A DNA stretch of 64,000 nucleotides from Harmonia axyridis (taxonomy: Eukaryota > Arthropoda > Insecta > Coleoptera > Coccinellidae), in NCBI RefSeq assembly GCF_914767665.1, contig NC_059504.1, positions 30,744,001-30,808,000 of the forward strand. The letters are read 5' to 3'. The notes below the pieces were generated by a model that ran no database searches, was not told the origin of the DNA, and saw only the letters and a list, made by a program, of their open reading frames with translations. The first letter of the stretch is position 1. Each line of letters starts with the position of its first letter. This document shows positions 35,101 through 40,454 of the stretch, piece after piece. Position numbers and translations under genes: made by a program.

Positions 35101-38100
35101 CCTAATGTTTCAAGTCTAAGGGGATTCAATGGAGTACAAATATGTTTCAAAGTAAAATTCATGCATTTTCAGAAACTTGTTGAACGAAATTTAATATTTA
35201 AATTTCTTCATCCATTCCAACGGTTTTAATATTTGAAATTATTGGTATTCTATTCAATAATAACCAAGTGTCGTATCAGGGAGCAAAATTTGAAGTAAAA
35301 TCTTGTGTTATGCAGGTTTGAAAAAATATATGATTCTAAAACAAATGTGATACGAAATTTTATGAAAGGTGTTAGAATCAACATTTTGAGCGCTTGTTCA
35401 CGCTGTATAATTCCATCTCAATGTCTGTAACTTATGAGTTCTTGTCGGAAATGGTTTCAAACAATGAAGTTCACTTCACTGATGTATTATCCGTCATCAA
35501 ATTCGATTCTGTTTGTCCGGCTGTATAACTATAAGGTTCGACTCATTGACGTCCTCAAATCCTCGAATTCAATCACTTTTGATGAGATGAATATTTCAAA
35601 ACATCAGTTCTTCTGAACGTTAACAACTTTGGAAAAAAGCCTTATTTGAAATTTTTTTAGATGTCACACAAATTTTCTGGGAAGAATATGGAAATAATTA
35701 AGTACATTGAAGCAATGTATAATTTAAGTAGTCTGATTATTACTACAAAAAACTGATTGTTATATTTGAAAACCAAAGTTGGTATCATTTCCGGTGGAGC
35801 CAGAAGTCGAACGAATCTATTTTTCAAGTAATATCTCCCAACAAAATTTGAATATAAAATTGAAAGTGTTTGAATTGAGTTTTTCTTCGAAATATTCTGG
35901 CCATTTGGTTGAGCAATAATCTTTTGAGCTTGAATGTGGATAAGACTAGATATGTTGCATTTTCTATCCTATCAAGTGATCAGCCAGATTTAAAAATACA
36001 TGAATCCACCTGCACTCGCAATTCATTGTGTCAGTGTAATTCTATGGAGAAGACTTCCACTGTTAAGTATTTGGGCCTGATAATTGACCAGCATTTGAGA
36101 TGGGACAGCCAGGCGGAGTTTGTTTTGAAGAGGATAAGACTCTTAATGTATAGGTTTTATACTCTCAGAGATATCCTTTCTCGCGATAATTTACTTCTGG
36201 TATATAAGTCGCTAGCAGAATCTATAATTAGATATTGCACTATCGTATGGGGGGGCGCTTTTCGTAACAGTTTGTATCACTTACAAGTGGCCCAAAACAC
36301 CTTGATCAGGATTGTTTCAAGAAGGGATAGGCGATTTCCGACTCTTCAGTTGTACTCGGAAACCGGGCTGTTTAGTTTGAGATGTTTGTATACGTATCAT
36401 TGTCTTGTGTGGATGTTTTCAAATAGAAAAAATTATATCACAGCTCCTCCAACAGTAAAAACTAGATTTGCCGAAAGTTCACAGCTTATATTACCGCTTT
36501 TTCATAAAAGCCATACACAAAGGTTTGTGTTTTTCCATGGGCCAAAATTATATAATCTACTCCCAATTCGATTAAAAAATATCAGTAGGATCGAATAATT
36601 CAAGAGAGAAATTAAGGAATATATAGGCGAGTATGGTTCTGATTTTGATATCTACTAGATGAAGTCGTGGTGTGTATGCATTTGCCGTTGAACATGTTAT
36701 TTTCACCTTCTCCTCCTCATCGCTGTTCATGATCCCGTTTACTATGTTTTTGGGTGCACTAAGGATAGGGCTGCCATACGTCCCGGTACACCGGGATATG
36801 TCCCGGTTTGGACCATTGAGTCCCCGTGTCCCGGTCAGTTATTAAATTGTCCCGGTCAGTAATTTGTCCGTTATGAGATTCATATTTCCTTATATAGAGT
36901 AGGTGAGACAAAATTTGTATCCATGGAATCTCAACGGATTCCAGTAATCATCAAGCTGAAAAGCTGTTTCCGTTGCTCAAACATTGTTTTTCAGAAACGG
37001 AAGTATTGAAAATAAAATGATTAAAATTAGACACATGGCCAAATGAATCGTCTTATACAATTACTTTATTTATTTTGAATCCTTAGAGGACCTTTATATT
37101 TCCATATAAAATATTTCCGGATAACACAAATGGGTACTTACTTTGAAGTGAAATGAAGGCGAGTTTTTTTTAATTAGAAGAGATTGTTTTCAAAGACATT
37201 TTTCGATATTTTCTGTAAGGGTCGAACGATGAAATATTTTTATGAGTATGCAGAAATAACTTACAGCAATGTACTTTCTCATTCTAGAATTCGATGTCTT
37301 TCACTACTTCTAGCTATTGAACGCTTGCTGAAGCTTTGGGTGCAATTGAAAAAAAAATTCTTAGCTGAAAAGGCCTCAAAAGTTGTAACTGATTTTTTTT
37401 TACTTTTTATTAGAACTTAATACTCTATTTCTACACAGTCAAGCATTTCTAGTTGGCAAACTGATTGACAGGTTTGAAAAATCATTAATTACTATTATTA
37501 AAGTAAAAATCAATTGAGAGGATATTAAGAAAGTGTTGAATGAAAGATTACTAAATAAATATTTTGGGTACCAAATAAATCAAGTCTATAACAAACTAAA
37601 GAATGATGGCATGATGAATACAACGCAATAAGTTGAATTTGACAGTGAAGCCAGAGATTTTTCACAACACCCGATATTTCGAATATGGTGGACTCGGCCA
37701 ATGACTAAATTCGATATATTTGCATGAATGATTTTGAACGATGTTCCTTCATGAAATCTAGAAGAAGAAACTGATGCATATTTGAATGGGAAAGATTTCA
37801 CGCTTGAAGATTCCGTTAATGAAAAATTTATGTACGTACCTAGGTATTTGAATTCTTAGCAATATATTTTCGCAATTCTGGAACACAATGTTCATGTGGA
37901 ACGGGTGTTTTCTTTTCTATGAGATCTTGACAGTGGTTTAATAACGAAATGCATCATACGCAGTAAGCACAGTGGAGAGCATAATTTGAATTATTTATAA
38001 TTATAAAATGACATTCGTAGATTTTTATAATTATGTAAGAAAAAAATTAATTGGAAAGGCCAAAACTTTGAAAAATATAAATGGATTAAGAAAAATGGCA

Positions 38101-39010
38101 CCAAGGATCAAGCCTAAAAAAAGGGTACCTACCTACTTCTTTATTGTTGCGACTTTATGTTGTTTTTATTACAAGTTGTTATTATTTTGTTTTTGCTCTT
38201 TATAAATTATTTCAGTGAATATGTCTGAATAAATTACTCTTATTTTGTTGGGGAATGTGTTAAAATTCAACTACCAAGCGCAAAAAAGTCAATAATCCTA
38301 GAAACCCCGGATTATTATGAATGAAGACGAGGTTATAATTTTTGTGTGGTATTTTAACCTATTTCTGTACCATTTGTCCCGGTCGATGTTCCAACATTTA
38401 TGGCAGCCCTAACTAAGGAGTACTATTTGTTTTTTGCACAGGTCTGTACTATTATTTTCACTCCATAACAGACGGGTAAGAAGGACACAAAACAGGCATT
38501 GCCTAGGTGATTCTCCCCTGTCCATGGAAATTTTAATCTAATTTAGTTTATTATAATTATAAAATTTTGTACAGACTATTGGTTGAGAATATATTTGATT
38601 TGATTTGATTTGAAAAGAAACGGTCTTCGCGAATAACCCTGTATACTTTCTAAAACACTTTGAATACCTACCTTGTAGTAACCCAATTTAAATATGTTTA
38701 TACTTACATCTAATTGCGATAATATTTCCATTTCTATGAAAACTCTTATACTTCTGACCCTGGCAGTGATCTCACTGTCTGACCTGTTTGTGAAAAAGTC
38801 TAATTCCAGTATTGAATTGGTTATGGAGTCTAAATAGTCACTGTAATTCTTTTGACACAGCTCAAAAGATTGGTAGATAACTGTGATATTAATTTTTTTC
38901 TCTTGAGATTCATCCACCTTTCTTGAATATTCTTTTAAACATTTCCTCTTAGTTTCAGAAAGAGTCGACCAATGACCTAGATGGAGTGATGTTTGATCAG
39001 GAAGCATCAA
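7235..39010 (-). CDS. M13 (neprilysin-like) peptidase family gene, partial, probably inactive
   Basis: Six minus-strand exon blocks add up to roughly 550 codons of the C-terminal three quarters of an M13 zinc metallopeptidase: 38,708-39,010, 33,698-33,915, 33,147-33,620, about 9,143-9,498, 7,477-7,633 and 7,235-7,422. Family members are usually type II membrane or secreted proteins of 700-800 residues. Splice sites are GT-AG and phases agree at every junction except near 9,430. The HExxH zinc motif reads KVIGR before AFD. The third zinc ligand in the family's ENIAD motif is replaced by Asp (SDRIADN), and the C-terminal CxxW is missing. I infer a pseudoprotease paralogue or a decaying gene. 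The N-terminal exons with the membrane anchor were not found upstream. Confidence 0.8.
7477..7633 (-). CDS. M13-like gene, penultimate exon (ENIADN region)
   Basis: An acceptor CAG precedes LNEGLSESDRIADNTAMKL and a GT donor follows LHLVQ-G. The family's GENIADNGG box, which supplies the third zinc ligand (Glu), reads SDRIADNTA, so Glu is replaced by Asp. The exon is 157 bp, starts in phase 0 and leaves one base for the next exon, which restores WCR. Downstream QKLFFLHLVQ matches the family's Q.FFL.FAQ. Confidence 0.85.
7672..7921. repeat. 125-bp tandem duplication in an intron
   Basis: Two nearly identical 125-bp units (7,672-7,796 and 7,797-7,921) lie head to tail; I noticed one difference (GTATTAATCG against GTATAAATCG). 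The near identity implies a recent duplication. They sit in the intron between the penultimate exon and the zinc-site exon. Confidence 0.85.
7922..8535. other. Intronic AT-rich sequence
   Basis: I see no exon, mobile-element end or RNA structure in this part of the intron. Confidence 0.45.
8536..9098. mobile_element. Short TIR element in an intron
   Basis: GTCGATTCATATTATCC followed by ACACGTATCGTTTCAGA at 8,538-8,575 reappears inverted at about 9,050-9,096. A second, partial inverted copy of the CACGTATCGTTTCAGA part lies just inside at 9,016-9,042. The enclosed ~450 bp has no transposase. The flanks contain no clear duplication. A MITE-like or foldback origin is the simplest reading; the superfamily is unknown. 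Confidence 0.6.
9143..9498 (-). CDS. M13-like gene, zinc-site exon(s), with a frame break
   Basis: The part nearest the donor (9,143 to about 9,430) reads VSKFTELPTISVGVPFGFY, then GFALAKVIGRAFDSIGIDYG. This aligns with the family's VNAYY...I.FPAG block and VIGHEITHAFD box, so both histidines and the glutamate of HExxH are gone. The upstream part (9,438-9,498) follows an acceptor AG, is in phase with the 33,147 exon and reads CRTYVDPTKEEPISFHVTNI. The two parts are in different frames and the 32 bp between them is too short for a normal intron. There is therefore a frameshift, an unusual splice or a base error near 9,430-9,445. Confidence 0.7.
9499..9888. other. Start of the 23.6-kb intron, no features seen
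   Basis: AT-rich sequence between the zinc-site exon and the next mobile element. Nothing recognisable on either strand. Confidence 0.45.
9889..10500. mobile_element. Tc1/mariner-type deletion derivative with ~115-bp TIRs
   Basis: The ends CAGGGTGTTTCCTAAACATG and its inverted copy extend inward as inverted repeats of about 115 bp with a few differences. TA lies directly outside both ends, as expected for Tc1/mariner-type insertion. The interior retains only the 3' end of the transposase gene. This is an internally deleted, non-autonomous element of an insect IS630-like family. Confidence 0.85.
10090..10345 (-). pseudogene. Transposase C-terminal fragment inside the MITE
   Basis: On the minus strand the fragment reads PDRWIGRGGPHLWPARSPDL, then NPLDYFLWGHLKS, and then ENVEDLRNRIIAGCNLIRND near its end. 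The SPDLNPLDYFLWG block holds the third catalytic acidic residue of IS630/Tc1/mariner transposases. The rest of the protein has been deleted. Confidence 0.8.
10853..11063. mobile_element. ~210-bp MITE
   Basis: CAGGGTGATTCC at the left end and GGAATCACCCTA at the right end are inverted copies with one terminal mismatch, and TA dinucleotides flank the ends. The inside is non-coding. The size and TA flanks fit a Tc1/mariner-type MITE. Confidence 0.65.
11064..11485. other. Intronic sequence, no features seen
   Basis: Locally more GC-rich around 11,210-11,450 than its surroundings, which might mark another old repeat. No terminal repeats or coding frames were recognised. Confidence 0.4.
11492..11592. 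repeat. (TTATG)n-like microsatellite
   Basis: Irregular tandem units of TTATGTTATATTATG run for about 100 bp. Confidence 0.9.
11695..11925. repeat. CATAGATC minisatellite
   Basis: Variants of CCCATAGATC(T/C)ACCTTG and GTAGGTAGATCAATGTTG alternate for about 230 bp, giving units of roughly 20-36 bp. Short inverted pairs such as GATCTACCTTGTAGGTAGATC can form hairpins. No coding potential. Confidence 0.8.
12000..12845. repeat. ~140-bp degenerate tandem repeat
   Basis: Four clear units, and probably one more at the left, share the order AATTATGCAAAAGAA, AACCT, CCAATTTTCAGATTT, then ACACCCTGTATGAAAT. The last word recurs near 12,403, 12,542, 12,685 and 12,826, a spacing of about 140 bp. Identity between units is modest, so the array is old. 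Arrays of this unit size occur in non-autonomous Helitron-like elements, but no Helitron ends were seen. Confidence 0.7.
12974..13052 (-). repeat. tRNA-like sequence (SINE head or tRNA pseudogene)
   Basis: On the minus strand TGGCCGGGTGGTTAAGG resembles an A box. GCAAGTTCAAATCTC, about 50 bp further on, resembles a B box (GGTTCGANNCC) with two mismatches. No acceptor stem closes the ends, so a functional tRNA is unlikely; a tRNA-derived SINE head fits better. Confidence 0.6.
13053..13640. other. Intronic sequence without recognised features
   Basis: No domain, terminal repeat or RNA structure was found on either strand. Confidence 0.4.
14178..14760 (-). pseudogene. BEL/Pao integrase end and C-terminal tail
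   Basis: GGIWEAAVKSTKYHLKR holds the third catalytic acidic residue of the integrase (the Glu of WEAA). It is followed by ESCLNLRQLCPL and TPAHFLIGDSL, the usual BEL block. Further on, HPGADKVPRVVSVRLSSG and VFKRSTNKVFELPIG give the typical C-terminal tail. A frameshift separates this from the main pol frame at about 14,770-14,790, and another lies near 14,470. Confidence 0.8.
14784..16660 (-). pseudogene. BEL/Pao pol: RT connection, RNase H and integrase
   Basis: The long open stretch (583 codons from its first Met) begins with SFGYLVDLSS and TKRYILATISRIFDPLGLVG, the BEL connection region. RNase H follows: HGFSDASEKAYGACIYLV, KLELLAATLLADL and HYSDSTIVLAWL. Next come the integrase zinc region (HMKHLHAG..C..C) and the core with CRVDFAGP and IYSDNGSNFKGA. 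The frame ends shortly after the second catalytic Asp. Such a long intact stretch in an otherwise broken element suggests modest age. Confidence 0.85.
16691..17442 (-). pseudogene. BEL/Pao reverse transcriptase, disrupted
   Basis: The 16,691-16,957 frame reads FRQISMHPEDRKYQRI and ILNSFYMDDSLAG, which includes the catalytic YMDD. The 17,002-17,442 frame covers the fingers region (HHAVIKKESTTRRCRVVF). Between them an 84-bp segment is duplicated in inverted orientation, so the polypeptide repeats the same peptide read from opposite strands and cannot fold as a normal RT. Frameshifts lie at both joins. Confidence 0.8.
17035..17206. repeat. Perfect 84-bp inverted repeat with 4-bp spacer
   Basis: The arms 17,035-17,118 and 17,123-17,206 are exact reverse complements; the spacer is CGTA. 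The arm is RT coding sequence, so one arm is a copy of the other flipped in place. The absence of any mismatch indicates a very recent event, or a cloning or assembly artefact at a hairpin. Confidence 0.95.
17443..17851 (-). pseudogene. BEL/Pao protease remnant
   Basis: The minus strand reads FCTRLFRLPAGKKL, then DKIDILLGANIFYDLLGN, matching IDVLLGASIFFDIL and IDILLGADIYFEII in the other two BEL elements. Stops and frameshifts interrupt the rest up to the RT fingers. The frame is cut at 17,851 by the next element. Confidence 0.7.
17904..17967 (+). promoter_or_regulatory. Internal Pol III promoter (A and B boxes) in the left LTR
   Basis: TGGCCTAGTGG at 17,904-17,914 fits the A-box consensus TRGYNNANNNG at every position. 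GGTTCGAGTCC at 17,957-17,967 fits the B-box consensus GGTTCGANNCC exactly. The spacing of about 43 bp is within the tRNA-gene range. The surrounding sequence is tRNA-like but lacks a clean cloverleaf. Transcription would start roughly 10-20 bp upstream of the A box and run through the ribozyme. Confidence 0.75.
17999..18074 (+). ncRNA. Type III hammerhead ribozyme, left LTR
   Basis: All core elements are present in type III order. GCGT at 17,999-18,002 pairs with ACGC at 18,071-18,074 (stem III). The cleavage trinucleotide GTC ends at C18,003. TGTGAC at 18,004-18,009 pairs with GTCACA at 18,033-18,038 (stem I). CTGATGA occupies 18,039-18,045. GTCC at 18,046-18,049 pairs with GGAC at 18,064-18,067 (stem II), followed by GAAA. 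Loop I (GGCACACAC, 18,012-18,020) is perfectly complementary to part of loop II (GTGTGTGCC, 18,053-18,061), which suggests a loop-loop contact. Predicted cleavage is between 18,003 and 18,004. Confidence 0.92.
18103..18120 (+). promoter_or_regulatory. Primer binding site for tRNA-Trp
   Basis: TGGTGACCCCGACGTGAT is the reverse complement of the last 18 nt of animal tRNA-Trp including CCA. It begins one base after the left LTR. tRNA-Trp priming is known from CsRn1/Kabuki-type Ty3/gypsy elements, which are therefore candidate mobilisers. Confidence 0.85.
18528..18537 (+). promoter_or_regulatory. Polypurine tract
   Basis: GGGGAGGGAG lies three bases before the right LTR, the expected place for the plus-strand primer of an LTR element. 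Confidence 0.7.
18541..18789 (+). repeat. Right LTR of the retrozyme-like element
   Basis: It repeats the left LTR in direct orientation, including the tRNA-like segment and hammerhead. The A-box region is altered (GTGGCCTAAATGCTAAG), while the B box GGTTCGAGTCC at about 18,647-18,657 is intact. Confidence 0.9.
18687..18762 (+). ncRNA. Type III hammerhead ribozyme, right LTR
   Basis: It has the same core, stems and cleavage site (after C18,691) as the left copy. The difference is in loop II, GTATGTGCC instead of GTGTGTGCC, leaving one mismatch to loop I. Cleavage at both ribozymes would release the RNA 18,004-18,691, 688 nt, with a 5'-hydroxyl and a 2',3'-cyclic phosphate that can be ligated to a circle. 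Confidence 0.92.
19047..19660 (-). pseudogene. BEL/Pao integrase fragments
   Basis: SIVGIDFADPISIKAVQLRS near 19,520 corresponds to the integrase VDYAGP block. ICQIEAVLNSRPITSLSSDP and LTPARFLVGHSLM (from about 19,290) give the C-terminal block. Sequence between them, including the DDE Glu region, is missing. Confidence 0.8.
19740..20873 (-). pseudogene. BEL/Pao gag zinc knuckles and protease
   Basis: The frame (377 codons) holds CSFCKENHFNYQCRKF, LCTNCLRDNHSQLKCKS and CRICKKRHNTLLH, the three zinc knuckles typical of BEL gag. An aspartic protease follows: CRAILDTRSQSNFIS and IDVLLGASIFFDIL. The catalytic D(T/S)G triad reads DTR, so the protease is mutated. The frame is separated from the upstream gag by a stop at about 20,895. 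Confidence 0.85.
20895..21694 (-). pseudogene. BEL/Pao gag N-terminal region
   Basis: Two overlapping frames (21,317-21,694 and 20,895-21,407) together give a BEL gag: a helical N-terminus (ALKLKRGQIKSQLTRFSNFL), SIKLPHLTLPDFQG, then FPGLTFHDTFDSLIH and KFYYLKSSLKSEAAELI. One frameshift falls near 21,350. The arrangement matches gag of element 3 (IKLPEISIPNFSG). Confidence 0.85.
21709..23090. mobile_element. Foldback element with ~605-bp inverted arms
   Basis: Arms 21,709-22,314 and 22,486-23,090 are inverted copies with few differences, around a 171-bp loop. The outer ends read TATATATCGGGTGTCCCAAG and its complement, flanked by TA-rich sequence. Both arms share a spurious open frame of about 80 codons; no transposase is present. 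It separates the leader and gag of BEL element 2, so it inserted after that element. Confidence 0.9.
23221..23426 (-). repeat. Cluster of tRNA-Tyr primer-site copies
   Basis: GGCTCGAAGGACCA or variants occur at 23,221-23,231 (partial), 23,279-23,292, 23,321-23,334 and 23,414-23,426, each followed by TGAA. On the minus strand this is an LTR end (...TTCA) followed by TGGTCCTTCGAGCC, complementary to the 3' end of tRNA-Tyr. Three further copies, one degenerate, lie at 28,428-28,442, 28,459-28,472 and 29,013-29,026. Confidence 0.8.
23427..24012 (-). repeat. 3' LTR of BEL element 3
   Basis: On the minus strand it starts TGATAAGTTTTGATCAAGG. The section from about 23,500 inward matches the 5' LTR closely. 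About 70 bp at its far end (23,427-23,495) differs from the 5' copy. GGGGAGTA just before it is a plausible polypurine tract. Confidence 0.85.
24174..25064 (-). pseudogene. BEL/Pao pol with large in-frame deletions
   Basis: One open frame of 296 codons starts in the RT fingers (PHPCIMREQGLTTKLRVVF). It jumps inside the palm, just after YVMIAD, to RNase H (TAKSRVAPLKKFTIPKHELI, INLWSDSEIALAWI). It then jumps from FLLQSNLD to the C-terminal tail (LARVLELIPGKDSRVRIVRV). The YxDD catalytic motif and the whole integrase core are gone, yet the frame stays open across both joins. It cannot encode a working polymerase or integrase. Confidence 0.85.
25248..27260 (-). CDS. BEL/Pao gag-protease polyprotein part
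   Basis: An uninterrupted frame of 670 codons. The gag region includes IKLPEISIPNFSGDIKQWPS, a DUF1759-like block. Zinc knuckles follow (CLMCNTDEHKIYSCRKF, CLNCLTLDHSVQSC, CFNCHKKHHSLLHF). A retroviral-type protease fold is recognisable (VRCLTDSTSQTSFITEDL, IDILLGADIYFEII), with DST instead of DSG in the active-site triad. The frame ends at TAA 25,248-25,250 before pol. An open frame of this length suggests the element inserted fairly recently, or that gag is conserved as a frame while pol is deleted. Confidence 0.85.
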   Translation of the reverse strand: MFKMSNIDNLIKQRTILKSKLTRMANWFGQDNNKDREECSARKFQLEQIFKDYEHVQTQLELIDSASYEEDRDIVETKYFKVISMATRTMNQFKNSPSEKPNKPTTHSSIKLPEISIPNFSGDIKQWPSFFELFNALITDNERLSDIQRLMYLKSALSKEPLQLIENLEVVGLNFNIAINTLKDRYDNPYLIVNSYIRKLLNVPSLTKSNEHALRDFITQIKTNIAALKTYKLSEKLTDLILIQIFTQKWDFTLKKEFEEEKNTSEFPTLPEFIGFLEKKYKVLENLGSTEQTGHSKFKTSPKYAHTNSNHANTSNRTNKNKFFKCLMCNTDEHKIYSCRKFMNLSPNDRHSLVKEKNACLNCLTLDHSVQSCSSQHTCFNCHKKHHSLLHFNRTSTHHYSNEVPNPRSNKEVSRSNNLSQIQNESQAVSYLSTRAQPIITTRNENISPGQNMSSLSSLSSNNQVLLATACVKLYDSYNKQVIVRCLTDSTSQTSFITEDLVNRLHLEPYNQTIQISGISQSCSMSNRMIDLTIHSLVYPHRKFKVSCAILKNITCQQPQSYINSCSLPIPVGIKLADIKFNILSNIDILLGADIYFEIIMDGIIKLGPGQPVLQNSHLGYLIAGKVPQSAHMSRATHLALAQFSQNSIESSKSIVNQEDSLNNILTEFC
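27490..28420 (+). mobile_element. 5'-truncated LINE with (ATT)n tail
   Basis: A plus-strand frame (to TAA 28,376-28,378) begins in the RT palm with ILAFADDTMLY, the catalytic box. It continues TSIKYLGVKMDQNLNFKLH and, near the end, YNTRNRNNFYEDSF and LYNELPNEIKN, the usual C-terminus of Jockey/CR1-group LINEs. A run of ATT units (about 28,396-28,417) forms the 3' tail. All sequence 5' of the RT palm is missing, as expected for incomplete target-primed reverse transcription. It lies in the leader of BEL element 3. Confidence 0.85.
28473..28999 (-). repeat. 5' LTR of BEL element 3
   Basis: On the minus strand it starts TGTTAAGTTTTGATCAAGG, collinear with the other LTR for about 515 bp with scattered differences. 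It is followed by TTGGTCCTTCGAGCCGG, the tRNA-Tyr primer site. Confidence 0.88.
29036..29131. repeat. (TA)n microsatellite
   Basis: About 95 bp of uninterrupted TA repeats directly at the edge of the next TIR element. Confidence 0.98.
29132..30684. mobile_element. Possible TIR element, TTGTTATGGA ends
   Basis: TATTGTTATGGA at the left and TCCATAACAATA at the right are inverted copies, both embedded in TATATA tracts. The 1.55-kb interior is AT-rich and without recognisable coding sequence. TA-rich flanks hide any target duplication. Confidence 0.4.
30690..30903. other. Probable repeat fragment
   Basis: CATCACGCGTGAATGGCTGG followed by ACCGATTTCACTAATTC resembles a motif found at the ends of some invertebrate repeats. 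No element boundary could be set. Confidence 0.3.
30904..31485 (+). mobile_element. tRNA-derived SINE with triplicated body
   Basis: The head (30,904-30,979) has a B box GGTTCGAATCT and an A-box-like TGGCGTGGTCG. The body, starting ATGTTTAGTGGTTGTTCAAG and ending GAGCCCAAC, is present three times with small differences: about 30,980-31,142, 31,185-31,345 and 31,366-31,485, the last incomplete. Only the first copy has the tRNA-like head. Confidence 0.75.
31486..33146. other. Intronic sequence, no recognised feature
   Basis: The stretch contains open frames of up to 135 codons (32,414-32,821 and 31,522-31,863, minus strand), but none shows a domain, splice context or family motif I recognise. 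Confidence 0.4.
33147..33620 (-). CDS. M13-like gene, exon with WLD..SK box
   Basis: It follows an acceptor TTCCAG and reads KLNNAFLTLLGDNLFES. Later come LKREFTNTLQQRSWLDNASK and ITEKLNDLELVL, matching the family's ..AF...L....WMD..TR..A..K...I. It ends MGEPLSPQN before GTAAGT, with two bases carried to the next exon. It is 474 bp long. Confidence 0.85.
33698..33915 (-). CDS. M13-like gene, exon with DWE.LF block
   Basis: After acceptor TTTCCAG the exon reads DIPTTSNLEESYIKYQFIEK, then LQEDFPKIDWEILFAIL. This matches the M13 block ..Y..MTL.EL....P.IDW..YL. The donor GTAAGT follows at 33,692-33,697. The exon starts in phase 0 and leaves two bases. Confidence 0.85.
34005..34362 (+). mobile_element. 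LINE 3'-end fragment
   Basis: SFHSHNTRNKKILSIPKHKT and IKLFNHLPSNIKSLNLFKFK are the C-terminal signature of Jockey/CR1-group RT proteins. The frame ends at TGA 34,280-34,282 and the fragment ends with AATAAACTATTATTATTAAC. It is strongly 5'-truncated and lies in the 4.8-kb host intron. Confidence 0.8.
34363..35885. other. Intronic sequence, no recognised feature
   Basis: No exon or mobile-element signature was recognised. A short minus-strand frame at 34,342-34,536 is low-complexity. Confidence 0.4.
36766..38411. mobile_element. hAT transposon relic with 8-bp target duplication
   Basis: Ends TAGGGCTGCCATA and TATGGCAGCCCTA are inverted copies (TGCCATA against TATGGCA, with longer imperfect pairing inward including CCCGGT and ACCGGT-like words). 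ACTAAGGA flanks both sides exactly (36,758-36,765 and 38,412-38,419). The interior contains hAT transposase debris in plus orientation. Confidence 0.9.
37170..37980 (+). pseudogene. hAT transposase relic
   Basis: FCKGRTMKYFYEYAEITYSN and HSRIRCLSLLLAIERLLKLW are typical of hAT transposases of the vertebrate KIAA1586-like group. DAYLNGKDFTLEDSVNEKFM precedes the C-terminal dimerisation region, with VERVFSF-like debris at about 37,895. Several stops and frameshifts make it non-functional. Confidence 0.75.
38708..39010 (-). CDS. M13-like gene, most 5' exon recognised
   Basis: After acceptor TTCCAG the exon reads LMLPDQTSLHLGHW, comparable to the family's DQ.GLGLPSRDYY block. It ends RSIRVFIEMEILSQLD before GTAAGT, comparable to ..M..ILE.E..LA. 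It is exactly 101 codons, phase 0 at both ends, and joins in frame to the 33,698-33,915 exon. Confidence 0.75.
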
Positions 39011-40454
39011 CTGGAACAAATTTTGAATTCAGAGTTCAACATATTAAACTTTGGAAATAACGACAAACAAACGGAAACAAAATACCATATGTCCTCATAA
39101 TGCATATTTCCCAACTACTAGACAAAATTATTTATTGCCTCACAAATATTGTATTTGGTAGAGTAGATTACCTTTGCTCCTGATCTGGGTAAAGTTCGAA
39201 AGATCATTACTCGAACGAAATATCAAAAATATTCCATAGAACAAGCGTAATTACACGAATAGATACCTTTAGATAAAGGGAATAAATATAATTTGAGGAA
39301 TGATGTACTGTAGTATCGGAACAATAGAATAAGGATATATTTCGATAACTAAGTAAAATAAGATAATATACATTACAAGGAACAATTTAATGTACTATTG
39401 AAAGGATAGATCAGGAGCATGAAATGAGAGTAAATGAGATATAAGTATTTTCATGGGAATAACATATCTGGAATCAGCATAGTACAATTTAATGTTACAT
39501 TCTAATAATGAGAGCACATATCCAGGGTGTCCGGAAAAATGTGGGAAATATCTCGGATTCAGATAAAACGTAGAAAAATTAGATGACAAGTTTTCATTAT
39601 TTTTTTTCATGTGGCCCTCCCTACGGATATACGGCCTCCTAAATGACGTGACTGGAATTCTATTTCAGTGGAATCAATTTAAAAGTAGGCACTAAATATA
39701 ATTTGAAGAAAATCTGATATGATGAACAGCAGTAAGGTCCTCTGAAAATACTGCCCTTAAATTAAAATTAGCTCTTTTAGTTTAGCAGGGGCGGACTAGG
39801 TTGTTCATTTTAATGCTTATATTTTCAACACCCTGTATGATAAGGAGTGAAAAACAACAAATTTAGATAGCTTGAACATTAAGCTAAAAAAAAGTTACTC
39901 TTGTTTATCGTAAACAAAGGAATTAATTGTTTTATTCCTATTGAAAAGATCCATAAATCTTTTTTTTTGTCGGCAACAAAGTGGATACGAAAGTTATTCA
40001 AGGAACAAAAAAGTTACAGTTGATGTTATTGAATCCGACAAAATTACAAAGATTTTTAACTAGTTTTGGCAGAGAAAGGCACGTTATAGTTTATAGTTAT
40101 GAAGGGATTACTAAAAGAGCTCATTTAAATTTGAGCGTACTATTTCAAGAGGTTTGAGTAGTTTGAAATTTATACCACTAAAATGGATTTTCAATTTCAT
40201 TCAGGAGGCCGTCACTCCGTAGGGAGGGCCGCCAGGAAAGAATTTACGTTAAAAAAAAATAACAATAATATACTATCGCCAAAAATAGCTTCTATTCGCA
40301 TTTTTAAACATATTATTTTACAAAGATGTGATGCGTTCAATGCTTGTGCCTCGGTGGATTTCGTCGCCAATGTTTTCGAGTCCTATAAAAGACGAAACTT
40401 GCTGTCATTCGCCAATTTCCGGAACTCTAAGAATGAAATACTGTCAGAGCAGTG
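39011..40454. other. Intronic or upstream sequence with a short inverted repeat
   Basis: TCATTCAGGAGGCCGTCACT and TAGGGAGGGCC at 40,197-40,232 are an inverted, diverged copy of 39,611-39,650. CAGGGTGTCCGG (39,523) and ACACCCTGTA (39,828) could be ends of a small MITE. No coding exon was recognised. Confidence 0.4.

Larger units (their letters stand above)
35886..38613 (+). mobile_element. 5'-truncated LINE with (TTTGA)n tail, split by a hAT relic
   Basis: The frame from about 35,890 reads LSNNLLSLNVDKTRYVAF and TVKYLGLIIDQHLRWD, then PKLYNLLPIRLKNISR; a TAA at 36,596-36,598 breaks the last codons. The 3' UTR continues past the hAT element and ends in TTTGATTTGATTTGATTTGA at about 38,592-38,611. 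The RT catalytic core is absent because of 5' truncation. Confidence 0.8.
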
